DNA of 29,741 nucleotides from Bacteroidales bacterium UBA5342 (GTDB taxonomy: Bacteria; Bacteroidota; Bacteroidia; Bacteroidales; UBA5342): positions 42,670 through 72,410 of the forward strand of contig DHQI01000018.1 of the NCBI GenBank assembly GCA_002408065.1, read 5' to 3'. The notes under the pieces are model-generated. The model did no database searches. It saw only the letters and a program-made list of their open reading frames with translations, and was not told the DNA's origin. Shown in pieces: positions 1 to 9,510 of this stretch (positions are counted from its first letter, which is position 1; every line of letters starts with the position of its first letter). A program made the position numbers and the translations under genes.

Positions 1-3000
1 ACCTCAATCGTACCTTGCTGGAATTGAAATACACAAAACCCGATGGCGTACAGAAGGTAAAATGCCACCTCAATCGTACCTTGCTGGAATTGAAATTTGT
101 TATGTGCTCCGACCTTTTATGATAAAATGAAAACCTCAATCGTACCTTGCTGGAATTGAAATCAAAAGAAAACAATTTTAATCGATGAGACAAACGCCAC
201 CTCAATCGTACCTTGCTGGAATTGAAATAAAACAAAAGCTCAAAAAATTAAAGATGCTGAGCTAACCTCAATCGTACCTTGCTGGAATTGAAATAATATC
301 GTTTATTGAATTGTATTCAATCCAGCGGGACCTCAATCGTACCTTGCTGGAATTGAAATTAAGCAACAAGCCGATGCTTACTCTTCACAACTTGACCTCA
401 ATCGTACCTTGCTGGAATTGAAATTCCATACCCCCTCCCCCTATCATTCTGCTACATTACCTCAATCGTACCTTGCTGGAATTGAAATGTTGCTAAATTT
501 GATTTCATAGCTGTATAGTTGTAACCTCAATCGTACCTTGCTGGAATTGAAATATTGTCTGCACTTTCAATAAATAGTTCATATCGTTTACCTCAATCGT
601 ACCTTGCTGGAATTGAAATATGCAAAGCACCGCGGCATACACAATTAAGAAGGGAACCTCAATCGTACCTTGCTGGAATTGAAATTTATAAGGGGCTGTA
701 TTTTTGTGTTGTAGTGAGCTTACCTCAATCGTACCTTGCTGGAATTGAAATTTAGCATATCCTTCGTTAGCTACAGATTTGTTAGCTACCTCAATCGTAC
801 CTTGCTGGAATTGAAATGAAAAATAGCCAAAACTTCACGGCTGGCGAAAACGAACCTCAATCGTACCTTGCTGGAATTGAAATATCAGCTCCGGTAGGCT
901 GAGCGCCCCCTTCGCCGTACCTCAATCGTACCTTGCTGGAATTGAAATATTAAATTTAATGACGGAGGATACTCTGAAAAAGAAACCTCAATCGTACCTT
1001 GCTGGAATTGAAATCCAGTCGGGATGTTTAAATATAAATCACCCGATAGAACCTCAATCGTACCTTGCTGGAATTGAAATTCATAAGCATTTGATCGAGC
1101 TTGAGACTCTTTCAAACCTCAATCGTACCTTGCTGGAATTGAAATCGCCAAAAGACCTATCCGGGTATGACCCGCCGTGAACCTCAATCGTACCTTGCTG
1201 GAATTGAAATCTAAAGGAAACGGAACATTTGGAAACGTAACTCGCAACCTCAATCGTACCTTGCTGGAATTGAAATTCTGGAATAATGTAAATGAACAAT
1301 TTGATTCGATACCTCAATCGTACCTTGCTGGAATTGAAATCAGCTAACGTAGAGTATTGATTAAATTAATATAAAACCTCAATCGTACCTTGCTGGAATT
1401 GAAATTTGTTAAGCATTTCGCTAATACCTTGCTTTTCACGACCTCAATCGTACCTTGCTGGAATTGAAATCAGCAAGTACGAGCCAATCGTCGTCAGCAG
1501 AATTTCACCTCAATCGTACCTTGCTGGAATTGAAATAAACAATTGTCTCTTTATTGCTAATGTAACAGCGTTACCTCAATCGTACCTTGCTGGAATTGAA
1601 ATTTGTGACAAGGTGAAAGTAATATAATGACGTTTGATACCTCAATCGTACCTTGCTGGAATTGAAATGTTGCTGTTTTTCGAGCTATCACCGTTCGCTT
1701 TCACCTCAATCGTACCTTGCTGGAATTGAAATTCAGAGTGGTTAGAGAAGCTGGATATTAGAGTTGAAACCTCAATCGTACCTTGCTGGAATTGAAATAG
1801 CTCTCTAAGCTGTCTGATGAAAATTTCTGGCACCACCTCAATCGTACCTTGCTGGAATTGAAATCACAGAGATAATAGAGTTAATGCCCTATTCATCTAA
1901 ACCTCAATCGTACCTTGCTGGAATTGAAATAATGAGTAAAAATAATTGCAAAAACACTTGACTCGTACCTCAATCGTACCTTGCTGGAATTGAAATATGT
2001 CTATGCTGAATATCTTGCTAAACATCTGAACGACCTCAATCGTACCTTGCTGGAATTGAAATAAAGAGTGCAAATTGACATTCGACTAATTATGGCAACC
2101 TCAATCGTACCTTGCTGGAATTGAAATAAACGAAAAGAATCGCGGGCAAAAATTAAAGAACTGACCTCAATCGTACCTTGCTGGAATTGAAATAGCATTA
2201 AAGAATATTATTGTAGCTATTTACACCATACCTCAATCGTACCTTGCTGGAATTGAAATTTTGAAAAGTCGATACCATAGCCTAATAGGTTGGCGACCTC
2301 AATCGTACCTTGCTGGAATTGAAATATGGATGACCCTGTAACGCTCTCAAACAATTCAGCAACCTCAATCGTACCTTGCTGGAATTGAAATATGTTATCA
2401 CAGCTCAATTTAACATTTAGTTCATGACACCTCAATCGTACCTTGCTGGAATTGAAATAGGGATTCATCTCTGTTATCGCTAATCGCCTAAACACCTCAA
2501 TCGTACCTTGCTGGAATTGAAATTTACATCGCAAAGGAGAAAGGGGTAAAAATTATTTAACCTCAATCGTACCTTGCTGGAATTGAAATGCATTATTTTA
2601 CTTACGTCTAAAGCCTCTACCTTGTCACCTCAATCGTACCTTGCTGGAATTGAAATATGAGGGTTCAAGTCGTAGCTCAAAAACGTTTGATGACCTCAAT
2701 CGTACCTTGCTGGAATTGAAATTTTAGACAGGTCTGTGGTCAGAAACATTGAAAGCCAACCTCAATCGTACCTTGCTGGAATTGAAATAGACTTTTCTTG
2801 TTACTGGGTTGTCAATTCCGATAACCTCAATCGTACCTTGCTGGAATTGAAATAAGGAACCACCATCTTTATACAGCTTAAATCCAAAACCTCAATCGTA
2901 CCTTGCTGGAATTGAAATACTGAATCAACGGTGTTAACCTGAGCGTTTTCTTACCTCAATCGTACCTTGCTGGAATTGAAATAAGGGATAAACCAATACG

Positions 3001-3476
3001 GCGAGCGTAAGTTCATAACCTCAATCGTACCTTGCTGGAATTGAAATAAGAAAGGATATAAATAAACCTAATCCTCAGCACAACCTCAATCGTACCTTGC
3101 TGGAATTGAAATAATACAACCTACATAACATTTTCGCTCAGTCCTCACCTCAATCGTACCTTGCTGGAATTGAAATGTGGTATATGAACGACAATAAGCT
3201 ACCAAAGGGGCGACCTCAATCGTACCTTGCTGGAATTGAAATGAAGCAAGCAGATCGTACCGCCGGTAACGCTGCCGTACCTCAATCGTACCTTGCTGGA
3301 ATTGAAATAATTCTAAGCGCCCTGACCTTTGTTGCATTTATGTTACCTCAATCGTACCTTGCTGGAATTGAAATTTAGTACGGATTATTAACGATAAAAT
3401 TTAAAACAATACCTCAATCGTACCTTGCTGGAATTGAAATTTGTCTAATAGTTTTATGTTACCACCATTTGCCCTG

Positions 3477-3572
3477 ACCTCAATCGTACCTTGCTGGAAT
3501 TGAAATACACAAAACCCGATGGCGTACAGAAGGTAAAATGCCACCTCAATCGTACCTTGCTGGAATTGAAAT
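3477..3572 (+). repeat. Second copy of a repeat-spacer-repeat unit also present at 1-96
   Basis: The spacer at 3507-3542 (starts ACACAAAACCCGATGGCG) is identical over 36 bases to the first spacer of the window at 31-66. With flanking repeats the identical stretch is 96 bases. Neighbouring spacers differ on the side that can be compared: position 97 starts TTGTTATG and 3573 starts CCGTGAAC. All other spacers looked unique when their first 16 or so bases were compared by eye. Confidence 0.97.
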
Positions 3573-4980
3573 CCGTGAACAACTACAAACAAGCACGGGC
3601 AAGGTTACCTCAATCGTACCTTGCTGGAATTGAAATGGCAGTCTGTTGCGAAGATTCTAAAGGGGAAAGGGAACCTCAATCGTACCTTGCTGGAATTGAA
3701 ATGATGGTGCTATCTACATCAAGGGCATATATGAGGACCTCAATCGTACCTTGCTGGAATTGAAATACACCAGACCGCCGGGATAGCGGTTGAACTTATA
3801 GAACCTCAATCGTACCTTGCTGGAATTGAAATATTCGAGTCGTATTCGTGGGATTTGAACGAAAAAGAACCTCAATCGTACCTTGCTGGAATTGAAATTT
3901 TATTTGTGATTTTTTTTGTTGGTATCAGTATTTACCTCAATCGTACCTTGCTGGAATTGAAATATCGTCTACAAGATAAATCTTGGCGTAAGCGTTAAAC
4001 CTCAATCGTACCTTGCTGGAATTGAAATTAGCGCATCATTCTACGCATAGCAAGGTTAAGCCATACCTCAATCGTACCTTGCTGGAATTGAAATATCATA
4101 GCGCCCGTAATTGTAAGAAAGCATTAAGTTGACCTCAATCGTACCTTGCTGGAATTGAAATATAGCCACAAAGCGAAAAATCTATTTCCTCAATGGAACC
4201 TCAATCGTACCTTGCTGGAATTGAAATTTATAAGAATATGGCTACAAAAAACACATTACTCGACCTCAATCGTACCTTGCTGGAATTGAAATATCGTAAA
4301 AAGTCGTAATGCTAAAATAACCGGAGAACCTCAATCGTACCTTGCTGGAATTGAAATAATAAAATAATCATTAATAAAGCGATCACAGCGGACCTCAATC
4401 GTACCTTGCTGGAATTGAAATACAGATCAAATCATCACAAACAATACTAGTAAATTACCTCAATCGTACCTTGCTGGAATTGAAATGACGGTACAGGCGA
4501 GGATTACGAAGGATTGACAACAACCTCAATCGTACCTTGCTGGAATTGAAATTTTAGAATTAACTATTAAAACATACTACAATGAAAAACCTCAATCGTA
4601 CCTTGCTGGAATTGAAATGGTGAAGCCTTGAAAGATAACGATTTTAATTTTGTAACCTCAATCGTACCTTGCTGGAATTGAAATAAGGAGAAAGAATTGA
4701 AAATTATTTACCAAGAAAACCTCAATCGTACCTTGCTGGAATTGAAATAAGCGTAGCTTAACGGCAGACGGTGCATAAGGGTTTACCTCAATCGTACCTT
4801 GCTGGAATTGAAATACGGTTATCACCTAAGCAGACAACTAAGCAAGACGTACCTCAATCGTACCTTGCTGGAATTGAAATACAGTGTTTCATAGTTGTCT
4901 ATCTCGGTTATTCTAACCTCAATCGTACCTTGCTGGAATTGAAATAAACTTCAAAACCATCTTTTACAATGCTTGTGTAA

Positions 4981-5011
4981 ACCTCAATCGCACCGTTACC
5001 GGAATTAAAAC
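4981..5011 (+). repeat. Degenerate leader-distal CRISPR repeat
   Basis: The last repeat keeps the first ten bases (ACCTCAATCG) but then carries about five substitutions and one inserted base, and ends GGAATTAAAAC instead of GGAATTGAAAT. Decay of the repeat furthest from the leader is a common property of CRISPR arrays, so this copy marks the trailing end. The array proper stops here, about 90 bases before the MarR-type gene. Confidence 0.9.
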
Positions 5012-5062
5012 AAGTCGGGGTAAGCGCCTAGCAGCTTTCTTGTTCGTCATAAGATAGTTTCT

Positions 5063-5084
5063 ACAAAAACATTTGTATTTTTGT
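5063..5084 (+). promoter_or_regulatory. Promoter -7 box inside an inverted repeat, likely MarR operator
   Basis: TATTTTTG at 5076-5083 fits the Bacteroidota -7 consensus TAnnTTTG and sits 17 bases before the start codon at 5101. It forms the right arm of an inverted repeat, ACAAAAACA (5063-5071), four-base spacer, TATTTTTGT (5076-5084), with 8 of 9 arm positions paired. An operator overlapping the -7 box upstream of a MarR gene suggests autorepression. No clear -33 TTTG was found. Function is inferred. Confidence 0.5.
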
Positions 5085-5100
5085 TTCAAAATATTTACAA

Positions 5101-5604
5101 ATGGATACCACAGATATATTAATTAAGATAAGAAAGATTGTAAGGTCAGTTGATATTGAATCAAAAAAGATACAAAAGGAGTATGGCGTAAGTATTCCCC
5201 AAGTGTTATGTTTGAGTTTTTTGCATGAATCCCCTAACTACCAATCTACTCAGGGGGAGATTAGAACATTCCTTAACCTTAATTCCAGTACTGTAAGTGG
5301 TATTATAAACCGACTTGAGAAGAAAGGTCTTTTAGCCCGGCTACCTAAATCCGGCGATAAAAGAGTGGTGAAAATAGCTCTTACCTCAGCCGGTGATAAG
5401 CTTTTGAGCACCGTGCCTTCGCTTCTACACGAACAATTGTCCGATAGACTTCAAAATTTGGATGATAAAGAATTGGCCAAAGTAGAAGATAGTTTGGAGA
5501 CTTTAGTTCAGTTGTTAGAAATAGAACAAGTTGAAGCTTCACCATTAATCACCTTAGAGAGTGATTTGGAGGATCTTGATGATGATGAAGCCCTTTCCCA
5601 ATAG
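5101..5604 (+). CDS. MarR-family winged-helix transcriptional regulator
   Basis: This is a 167-residue protein, a usual size for MarR regulators, which act as dimeric winged-helix repressors or activators. The fold is visible as a helical N-terminus, a helix-turn-helix around residues 55-80 (recognition helix reading NSSTVSGIINRLEKKGLL) and a wing at about 85-100 with the typical D-K-R (SGDKRVVKIALT). A C-terminal dimerisation helix follows, and the protein ends in an unusually acidic tail (DLEDLDDDEA). The gene stands alone between the CRISPR array and the abl/betaine genes, on the same strand. Given its neighbours, an osmotic-stress regulator of the abl and betaine operons is plausible but inferred. 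An inverted repeat over its own -7 box suggests autoregulation. Start: ATG right after the short leader, with no Shine-Dalgarno sequence. Confidence 0.9.
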   Translation: MDTTDILIKIRKIVRSVDIESKKIQKEYGVSIPQVLCLSFLHESPNYQSTQGEIRTFLNLNSSTVSGIINRLEKKGLLARLPKSGDKRVVKIALTSAGDKLLSTVPSLLHEQLSDRLQNLDDKELAKVEDSLETLVQLLEIEQVEASPLITLESDLEDLDDDEALSQ

Positions 5605-5654
5605 ACTTTATTGATATTTTAAATTTGACTTTATTCTATTATTATTAGGATAAG

Positions 5655-5686
5655 TTTAGTATTCTCATACCCTTTTTGTACTTTTG
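5655..5686 (+). promoter_or_regulatory. Candidate promoter for the abl genes
   Basis: TACTTTTG at 5679-5686 fits TAnnTTTG, and TTTA at 5655-5658, 20 bases upstream, could serve as the -33 element (consensus TTTG). Transcription would then start near 5693, leaving a leader of about 175 to 215 bases before the ablA remnant. The rest of 5605-5868 holds only a 30-codon frame at 5777-5869 without recognisable similarity. Confidence 0.45.
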
Positions 5687-5868
5687 TTCGCATAGAAACT
5701 ATTATTCGATTTAATGGATTGTTTGGCGTAGTATAATTGCATTTTACACTTAAAAAAGCAGAATAATAATACGTCTATGAATGCTGTAAAGAAGAAAGGT
5801 GTTGCTGTGCTTATTAACGTAGAAAAGCCGATAGTTTCTTGTCTAAAGGGCAGATTAATAAAAAAGTA

Positions 5869-6156
5869 ATGCACTTTATGATTGACAACAATGGACAAAA
5901 AAAGATGGCAAATAAGATTGAAGAGGAACCAAAAATATCGCATTGGAAAGCTTGGAGATGGCGAATAAAGAATTCTATACGAACATTAGAAAAGTTTGAG
6001 TACTTAACAGGTATTCGCTTTGAAGAAAACGATAAGATTGGATTTAAAACCACACTTAACAAGCTCCCCCTTATCCATAATACCTTACTATACCTAACGG
6101 TATGGAGACTTTATTGTCCGATATCTGCAACATCATTTTTTAGTTACGAAAGATAA
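5869..6156 (+). pseudogene. ablA: Remnant of lysine 2,3-aminomutase (ablA/kamA), N-terminal part only
   Basis: The open frame encodes about 95 residues from ATG at 5869 (other in-frame ATGs at 5878 and 5905). Its segment HWKAWRWRIKNSIRTLEKF and the following KLPLIHNTLLYL resemble the N-terminal region of lysine 2,3-aminomutase, where W-x2-WRW-x3-N-x-I-x-T-x-E and a LPxxxTPYY-like stretch occur. The family is normally about 400 or more residues long; here the whole radical-SAM barrel with its CxxxCxxC cluster is missing. The stop TAA (6154-6156) overlaps the ATG of ablB, an arrangement typical of an intact ablA-ablB pair, so an internal deletion that kept both ends is likely. The last residues (CPISATSFFSYER) could be the original tail or new sequence. 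A small functional protein cannot be excluded. Confidence 0.6.
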
Positions 6157-7022
6157 TGAAAGACTACAAAGGAAGAATGATAAAGGATGATGTGGTGGAG
6201 GTGATAGGCCAAGGCTCTTTGATACAGCATGGCAAGCACAACGATAGTGTCTATTTATTGAAGCTGGACGAACGGGATAGTGCTCTTATTCTTCAAGAAA
6301 TCAAAAAGTTGGTGAGGGAGTGTCGCTACTCTAAAGTATCCTGTAAGGTTCCCGCTTGTTTTGCACCCCTCTTTTTTGCTGATGGTTACTTTCTGGAAGC
6401 AAGCATCCCGAATTTTTACAATAGTAAGGATGATGTTTTTTTTGTATCGAAATTTCTGCATTCAGACCGTCTGATGAATATTGAAACGGAAGCGCTTTCT
6501 GCCTTATCTGATTTACTGAAAAACAAACAGGTCAAGAAAAACCCTAAAACGAGTTGTTACACCCTCAGAAAACTTAACGCAACGGATGTAGATAAAATCG
6601 TGGATATCTACAGAGAGGTTTTTGAGACTTACCCTTTCCCAATCCATAAGCCGTCTTATATCTTACAAACTATGCAAGAGGATGTGCAATATTATGGCGT
6701 AGAGAAAGGCGGCCGTTTGCTTGCGCTCTCTTCAGCAAAGGTCGATGTAAAGGGACAGAATGCCGAAATGATGCATTTTGCCACACCTCCGCAATATGGC
6801 GGTCATAATTTTTCGTCTATGTTGTTGGATGAAATGGAGAAGGAGATGCATGAACAAGGTATTTATACGCTTTACACCATTGCCCGTTTAACTTCAATAC
6901 CGATGAATCTTACTTTTTTGAGGAATGATTTTCATTACTCAGGTACTCTTATTAAGAATGCCAATATTGCGGGAAAAGTTGAGAGTATGAATGTGCTATA
7001 TAAACATCTAAGAAATAAGTAA
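6156..7022 (+). CDS. ablB: Beta-lysine N6-acetyltransferase (AblB), GNAT family
   Basis: At 288 residues this has the length and architecture of AblB, which acetylates beta-lysine to N-epsilon-acetyl-beta-lysine, a cytoplasmic compatible solute made under salt stress. The C-terminal half is a GNAT domain: the stretch VDIYREVFETYPFPI near residue 149 is typical of AblB, and MMHFATPPQYGGHNFSSMLL near 205-225 carries the Q-x-x-G-type acetyl-CoA loop. The N-terminal half is the AblB-specific domain. The ATG overlaps the stop codon of the upstream ablA remnant, implying translational coupling. With ablA broken, no source of beta-lysine is visible here. Either a second aminomutase lies elsewhere, or beta-lysine is imported, or the gene is on its way to loss. 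The frame itself shows no damage. Confidence 0.85.
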   Translation: MKDYKGRMIKDDVVEVIGQGSLIQHGKHNDSVYLLKLDERDSALILQEIKKLVRECRYSKVSCKVPACFAPLFFADGYFLEASIPNFYNSKDDVFFVSKFLHSDRLMNIETEALSALSDLLKNKQVKKNPKTSCYTLRKLNATDVDKIVDIYREVFETYPFPIHKPSYILQTMQEDVQYYGVEKGGRLLALSSAKVDVKGQNAEMMHFATPPQYGGHNFSSMLLDEMEKEMHEQGIYTLYTIARLTSIPMNLTFLRNDFHYSGTLIKNANIAGKVESMNVLYKHLRNK

Positions 7023-7033
7023 GGGACAACAAT

Positions 7034-7058
7034 ATTTTGTCAAAGACTTTGTTGAAAT
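7034..7058. promoter_or_regulatory. Inverted repeat upstream of the porin/betaine operon
   Basis: Twelve-base arms, ATTTTGTCAAAG and CTTTGTTGAAAT, flank a single central A; nine positions form standard pairs, two are G-T wobbles and one is mismatched. It lies 12 bases after the ablB stop and 36 bases before the porin start. No T-run follows, so it is a weak terminator candidate. An operator or mRNA hairpin is more likely. No convincing TAnnTTTG box was found in this gap. Confidence 0.35.
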
Positions 7059-7094
7059 ACAATTAATTTAGAATATAACAATTAAAATAAATAT

Positions 7095-8249
7095 ATGAAT
7101 TTGAAGAAACTATTATTAGCAATTGGGTTGCTTTGTTTTGTAACGATGCAAGCTGAAGAACAGGAGAAAGAAGACTATGTAAAGTTTGGAGGGGCTGTGC
7201 GTTTTAACATCTTTAGCAAAAGCTGGGTGGATAGTAAAACACAACCTGAAATGACCATTGATACCTGGCGCCTTAATGTAACAGCGCGTAAAAAAGGGGT
7301 TGATCTTAACTTTGAATACCGTTTTTACCCCACCTTTGGTACACATTTTATGAAGCAGGGGTGGATTGGTTATGATTTTGGGGGTGATAAAGACCTCTAT
7401 ATGAAGTTAGGGGTGAGTCAAGTGCCCTTTGGCATTACTTCCTATGCCTCACATTCGTGGTGGTTTCAGGCGCCATATTATGTAGGCTTGGAAGATGATT
7501 ATGATATGGGAATAAAGTTTGATTATGACGGTATCGAAAATCTTGATTTGGCTTTTGCTTATTACCGTCAGGCAGAACCCGAAGGACCGATTGATGGTGG
7601 TGATGTGACCTATGGGCAAGCCGGACCGGGGCGTTATTCTTATGATTTTACGCCTGTTGCAGGTGCTGCCAATCGTGAGTTGAACCAGTTGAATGTAAGA
7701 GCGGCTTATCATTTAGGCGAACACCTTGAGTTAGGTTTAAGCGGACAGTTAGGTGGTATCTATAACTCTACAGTAGATGAAATGAAAACGGCGACGGCTT
7801 TTGCAGCTCACGTGGTGGCTGATGTGGCGGGCTTTAATTTCAAAGGGGAGTTGGTGAGTTACAACTACCAAGCGGTTGATGATAATGGTGCGGACTTAGA
7901 TGCCGTGACCATGGGCGCTTATGGCTCAACCTATGAATTAGCAGCAAAAGCGAATATGTATGTGGCCGGTTTGGCTTATACTATTCCTGTTAAGCTGGGC
8001 CCTATTAGTAGTGTACAAGCTTATGTTGATTATTCTTTTGTAGACAAAATAAAAGACAGCTACGAAGATACACATCACTTAATTCCCGGTATGCTGATTA
8101 CCGCAGGTAATATCTATACCTATATCGATTATGCGATGGGGATTAATCAACCGTGGATAGGGGCAGACTGGAACACTGGTTTATCTACTGGAGATCCTAA
8201 TGCTGACTGGCAAAAACGTTTGAATATCAATATTGGCTATTATTTCTAG
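7095..8249 (+). CDS. Outer-membrane beta-barrel porin of the betaine operon
   Basis: The 384-residue product starts with a signal peptide (MNLKKLLLAIGLLCFVTMQA, cleavage probably just after the last Ala). It then shows many alternating, aromatic-rich strands such as LNFEYRFYP and LYMKLGVSQVPFG, and ends NIGYYF with a C-terminal Phe, the recognition signal for insertion by the BAM complex. This is the signature of a porin-like 16 to 18 strand barrel; GVSQVPFG is typical of phosphate-selective-porin relatives in Bacteroidota. It is the first gene of a tight operon with the ABC-type betaine transporter (18-base gap), so it probably lets osmolytes cross the outer membrane. Substrate specificity is inferred from context only. 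Confidence 0.8.
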   Translation: MNLKKLLLAIGLLCFVTMQAEEQEKEDYVKFGGAVRFNIFSKSWVDSKTQPEMTIDTWRLNVTARKKGVDLNFEYRFYPTFGTHFMKQGWIGYDFGGDKDLYMKLGVSQVPFGITSYASHSWWFQAPYYVGLEDDYDMGIKFDYDGIENLDLAFAYYRQAEPEGPIDGGDVTYGQAGPGRYSYDFTPVAGAANRELNQLNVRAAYHLGEHLELGLSGQLGGIYNSTVDEMKTATAFAAHVVADVAGFNFKGELVSYNYQAVDDNGADLDAVTMGAYGSTYELAAKANMYVAGLAYTIPVKLGPISSVQAYVDYSFVDKIKDSYEDTHHLIPGMLITAGNIYTYIDYAMGINQPWIGADWNTGLSTGDPNADWQKRLNINIGYYF

Positions 8250-8267
8250 GAACTTAAAAAAACAAAT

Positions 8268-9509
8268 ATGTCAGAAAGTGATATAAAAATTGAAGTTAAT
8301 GACTTAACGCTCATTTTTGGTCAGAAGAAGACTCAGGCGCTTAAAATGCTCGACGAGGGCAAATCGAAAGCTGAGATTCTTGAGAAAACAAAATGTACTG
8401 TGGGGGTTAGCAAAGTGAATTTTCAGATAAAAACAGGGGAGGTTTTTGTAATTATGGGCCTTTCAGGGAGCGGTAAATCTACACTGATACGTTGTCTGAA
8501 CCGCTTAAACGAACCTACATCAGGTGATATCATCGTCAATGGGCAAAATATTACCAAAGAATCAAACGAGAAATTACTAGATACGCGTCGTACCGAGATG
8601 AGTATGGTTTTCCAAAAGTTTGCACTATTGCCTCATCGTAGCATTATCGAAAATGCTGCCTTTGGTTTAGAGATTAGAGGTGAAGAGAAGGAAGCGCGAT
8701 TGGCAAAAGCTCAAGAGGCGCTCGAAACAGTGGGGCTCAAAGGCTTTGAACATCAGAAGCCCTCACAACTATCCGGAGGGATGCAGCAGCGTGTGGGCTT
8801 AGCGCGTGCCTTAGCTAATAATCCCGAAGTTTTGCTGATGGATGAAGCCTTTTCAGCGCTCGATCCGCTCATTAAATCGGATATGCAAGATCAATTGCTC
8901 GATTTGCAAGGAGAGATGAAGAAAACCATTGTTTTTATTACACACGATTTAGACGAGGCCATTAAGCTTGGCGATCGTATTGCCATTATGAAAGATGGGG
9001 TGATAGAGCAAATTGGAACAGCAGAAGATATTTTAAAAAATCCAGCCACAGAATATGTGGAGGCTTTTGTGGAAAAAGTGGACCGTAAAAGTATCATTAC
9101 AGCAGGTACGATGATGTTTAAACAGCCTACAACGGTACTCTTAGGCAAAGAAGGCCCGGAGTCGATTATTCGTAAAATGCGAAAGAATGCCTTGCAAGTG
9201 GTGCCTGTAATTGATGCTCAACGTGTATTTAAAGGCTTCTTGTGGTTGCCCCAGGTACTCCGTGCCGAAAAGGAGAATGCTAGCGATCTGATGCCTTATG
9301 TCACTGAGGATTGTCCTAGTGTTTATGCCGATTACACAGTAGAAGAAATGTTGCCTCTAACACCAGGTACTAAGTCGCCAATTGCTGTGGTGGATAAAGA
9401 CAATGGCAAGCTTTTAGGGGTGGTTGCTCAAACCAGTTTGATTATTGAAGCAACAAAATACGATAGAGAAGAAATACAACAGTTAAAGGAACAAGCAATA
9501 GAACAGTAA
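8268..9509 (+). CDS. proV: Glycine betaine/proline-betaine ABC transporter, ATP-binding subunit with CBS domains
   Basis: This is a 413-residue ATPase of the ProV/OpuAA type that drives osmoprotectant import. Visible motifs are Walker A GLSGSGKST (about residues 64-72), Q-loop MVFQKFALLPHRS, signature LSGGMQQRVGLARALA (about 168-183), Walker B VLLMDEAFSALD and the switch His in ITHDLDEA. The N-terminal extension with KMLDEGKSKAEILEKT is typical of this subfamily, and a tandem CBS region (about 280-400), known to sense ionic strength in OpuA, ends the protein. It is followed after one base by the permease gene, so translation is probably coupled. The alternative name opuAA would fit equally. 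Confidence 0.93.
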   Translation: MSESDIKIEVNDLTLIFGQKKTQALKMLDEGKSKAEILEKTKCTVGVSKVNFQIKTGEVFVIMGLSGSGKSTLIRCLNRLNEPTSGDIIVNGQNITKESNEKLLDTRRTEMSMVFQKFALLPHRSIIENAAFGLEIRGEEKEARLAKAQEALETVGLKGFEHQKPSQLSGGMQQRVGLARALANNPEVLLMDEAFSALDPLIKSDMQDQLLDLQGEMKKTIVFITHDLDEAIKLGDRIAIMKDGVIEQIGTAEDILKNPATEYVEAFVEKVDRKSIITAGTMMFKQPTTVLLGKEGPESIIRKMRKNALQVVPVIDAQRVFKGFLWLPQVLRAEKENASDLMPYVTEDCPSVYADYTVEEMLPLTPGTKSPIAVVDKDNGKLLGVVAQTSLIIEATKYDREEIQQLKEQAIEQ

Positions 9510-9510
9510 T

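Larger units (their letters stand above)
1..5011 (+). CRISPR. Large CRISPR array, 76 intact repeats plus one decayed terminal repeat
   Basis: A 30-base repeat that begins ACCTCAATCG and ends GGAATTGAAAT recurs every 63 to 66 bases. By hand I count 76 intact copies starting at 1, 67, 133, 199 and so on to 4916, plus a decayed copy at 4981, enclosing 76 spacers of about 33 to 37 bases. The intact repeats looked invariant when read through. The 3' end ATTGAAAT matches the 8-base crRNA 5' handle typical of type I-B and type III systems, so crRNAs would be transcribed on the + strand. The decayed copy on the right agrees: the leader, the newest spacers and any cas genes should lie to the left, outside the window. 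No cas gene is visible, so the subtype is only a guess from the repeat. Short open frames across the array merely translate the repeat. Confidence 0.99.

Noticed and set aside
555..3763. Many short open frames with repeated peptides such as PQSYLAGIEI or FQFQQGTIEV
   Set aside because: They are translations of the CRISPR repeat in different frames and strands, not genes or protein repeats.
5012..5100. CRISPR leader on the right side of the array
   Set aside because: The decayed repeat and the ATTGAAAT handle both place the leader on the left. The AT-rich stretch here is better explained as the promoter of the MarR gene.
5777..5869. 30-codon frame upstream of the ablA remnant
   Set aside because: No similarity, no start signals and an unremarkable composition; it is likely part of the leader.
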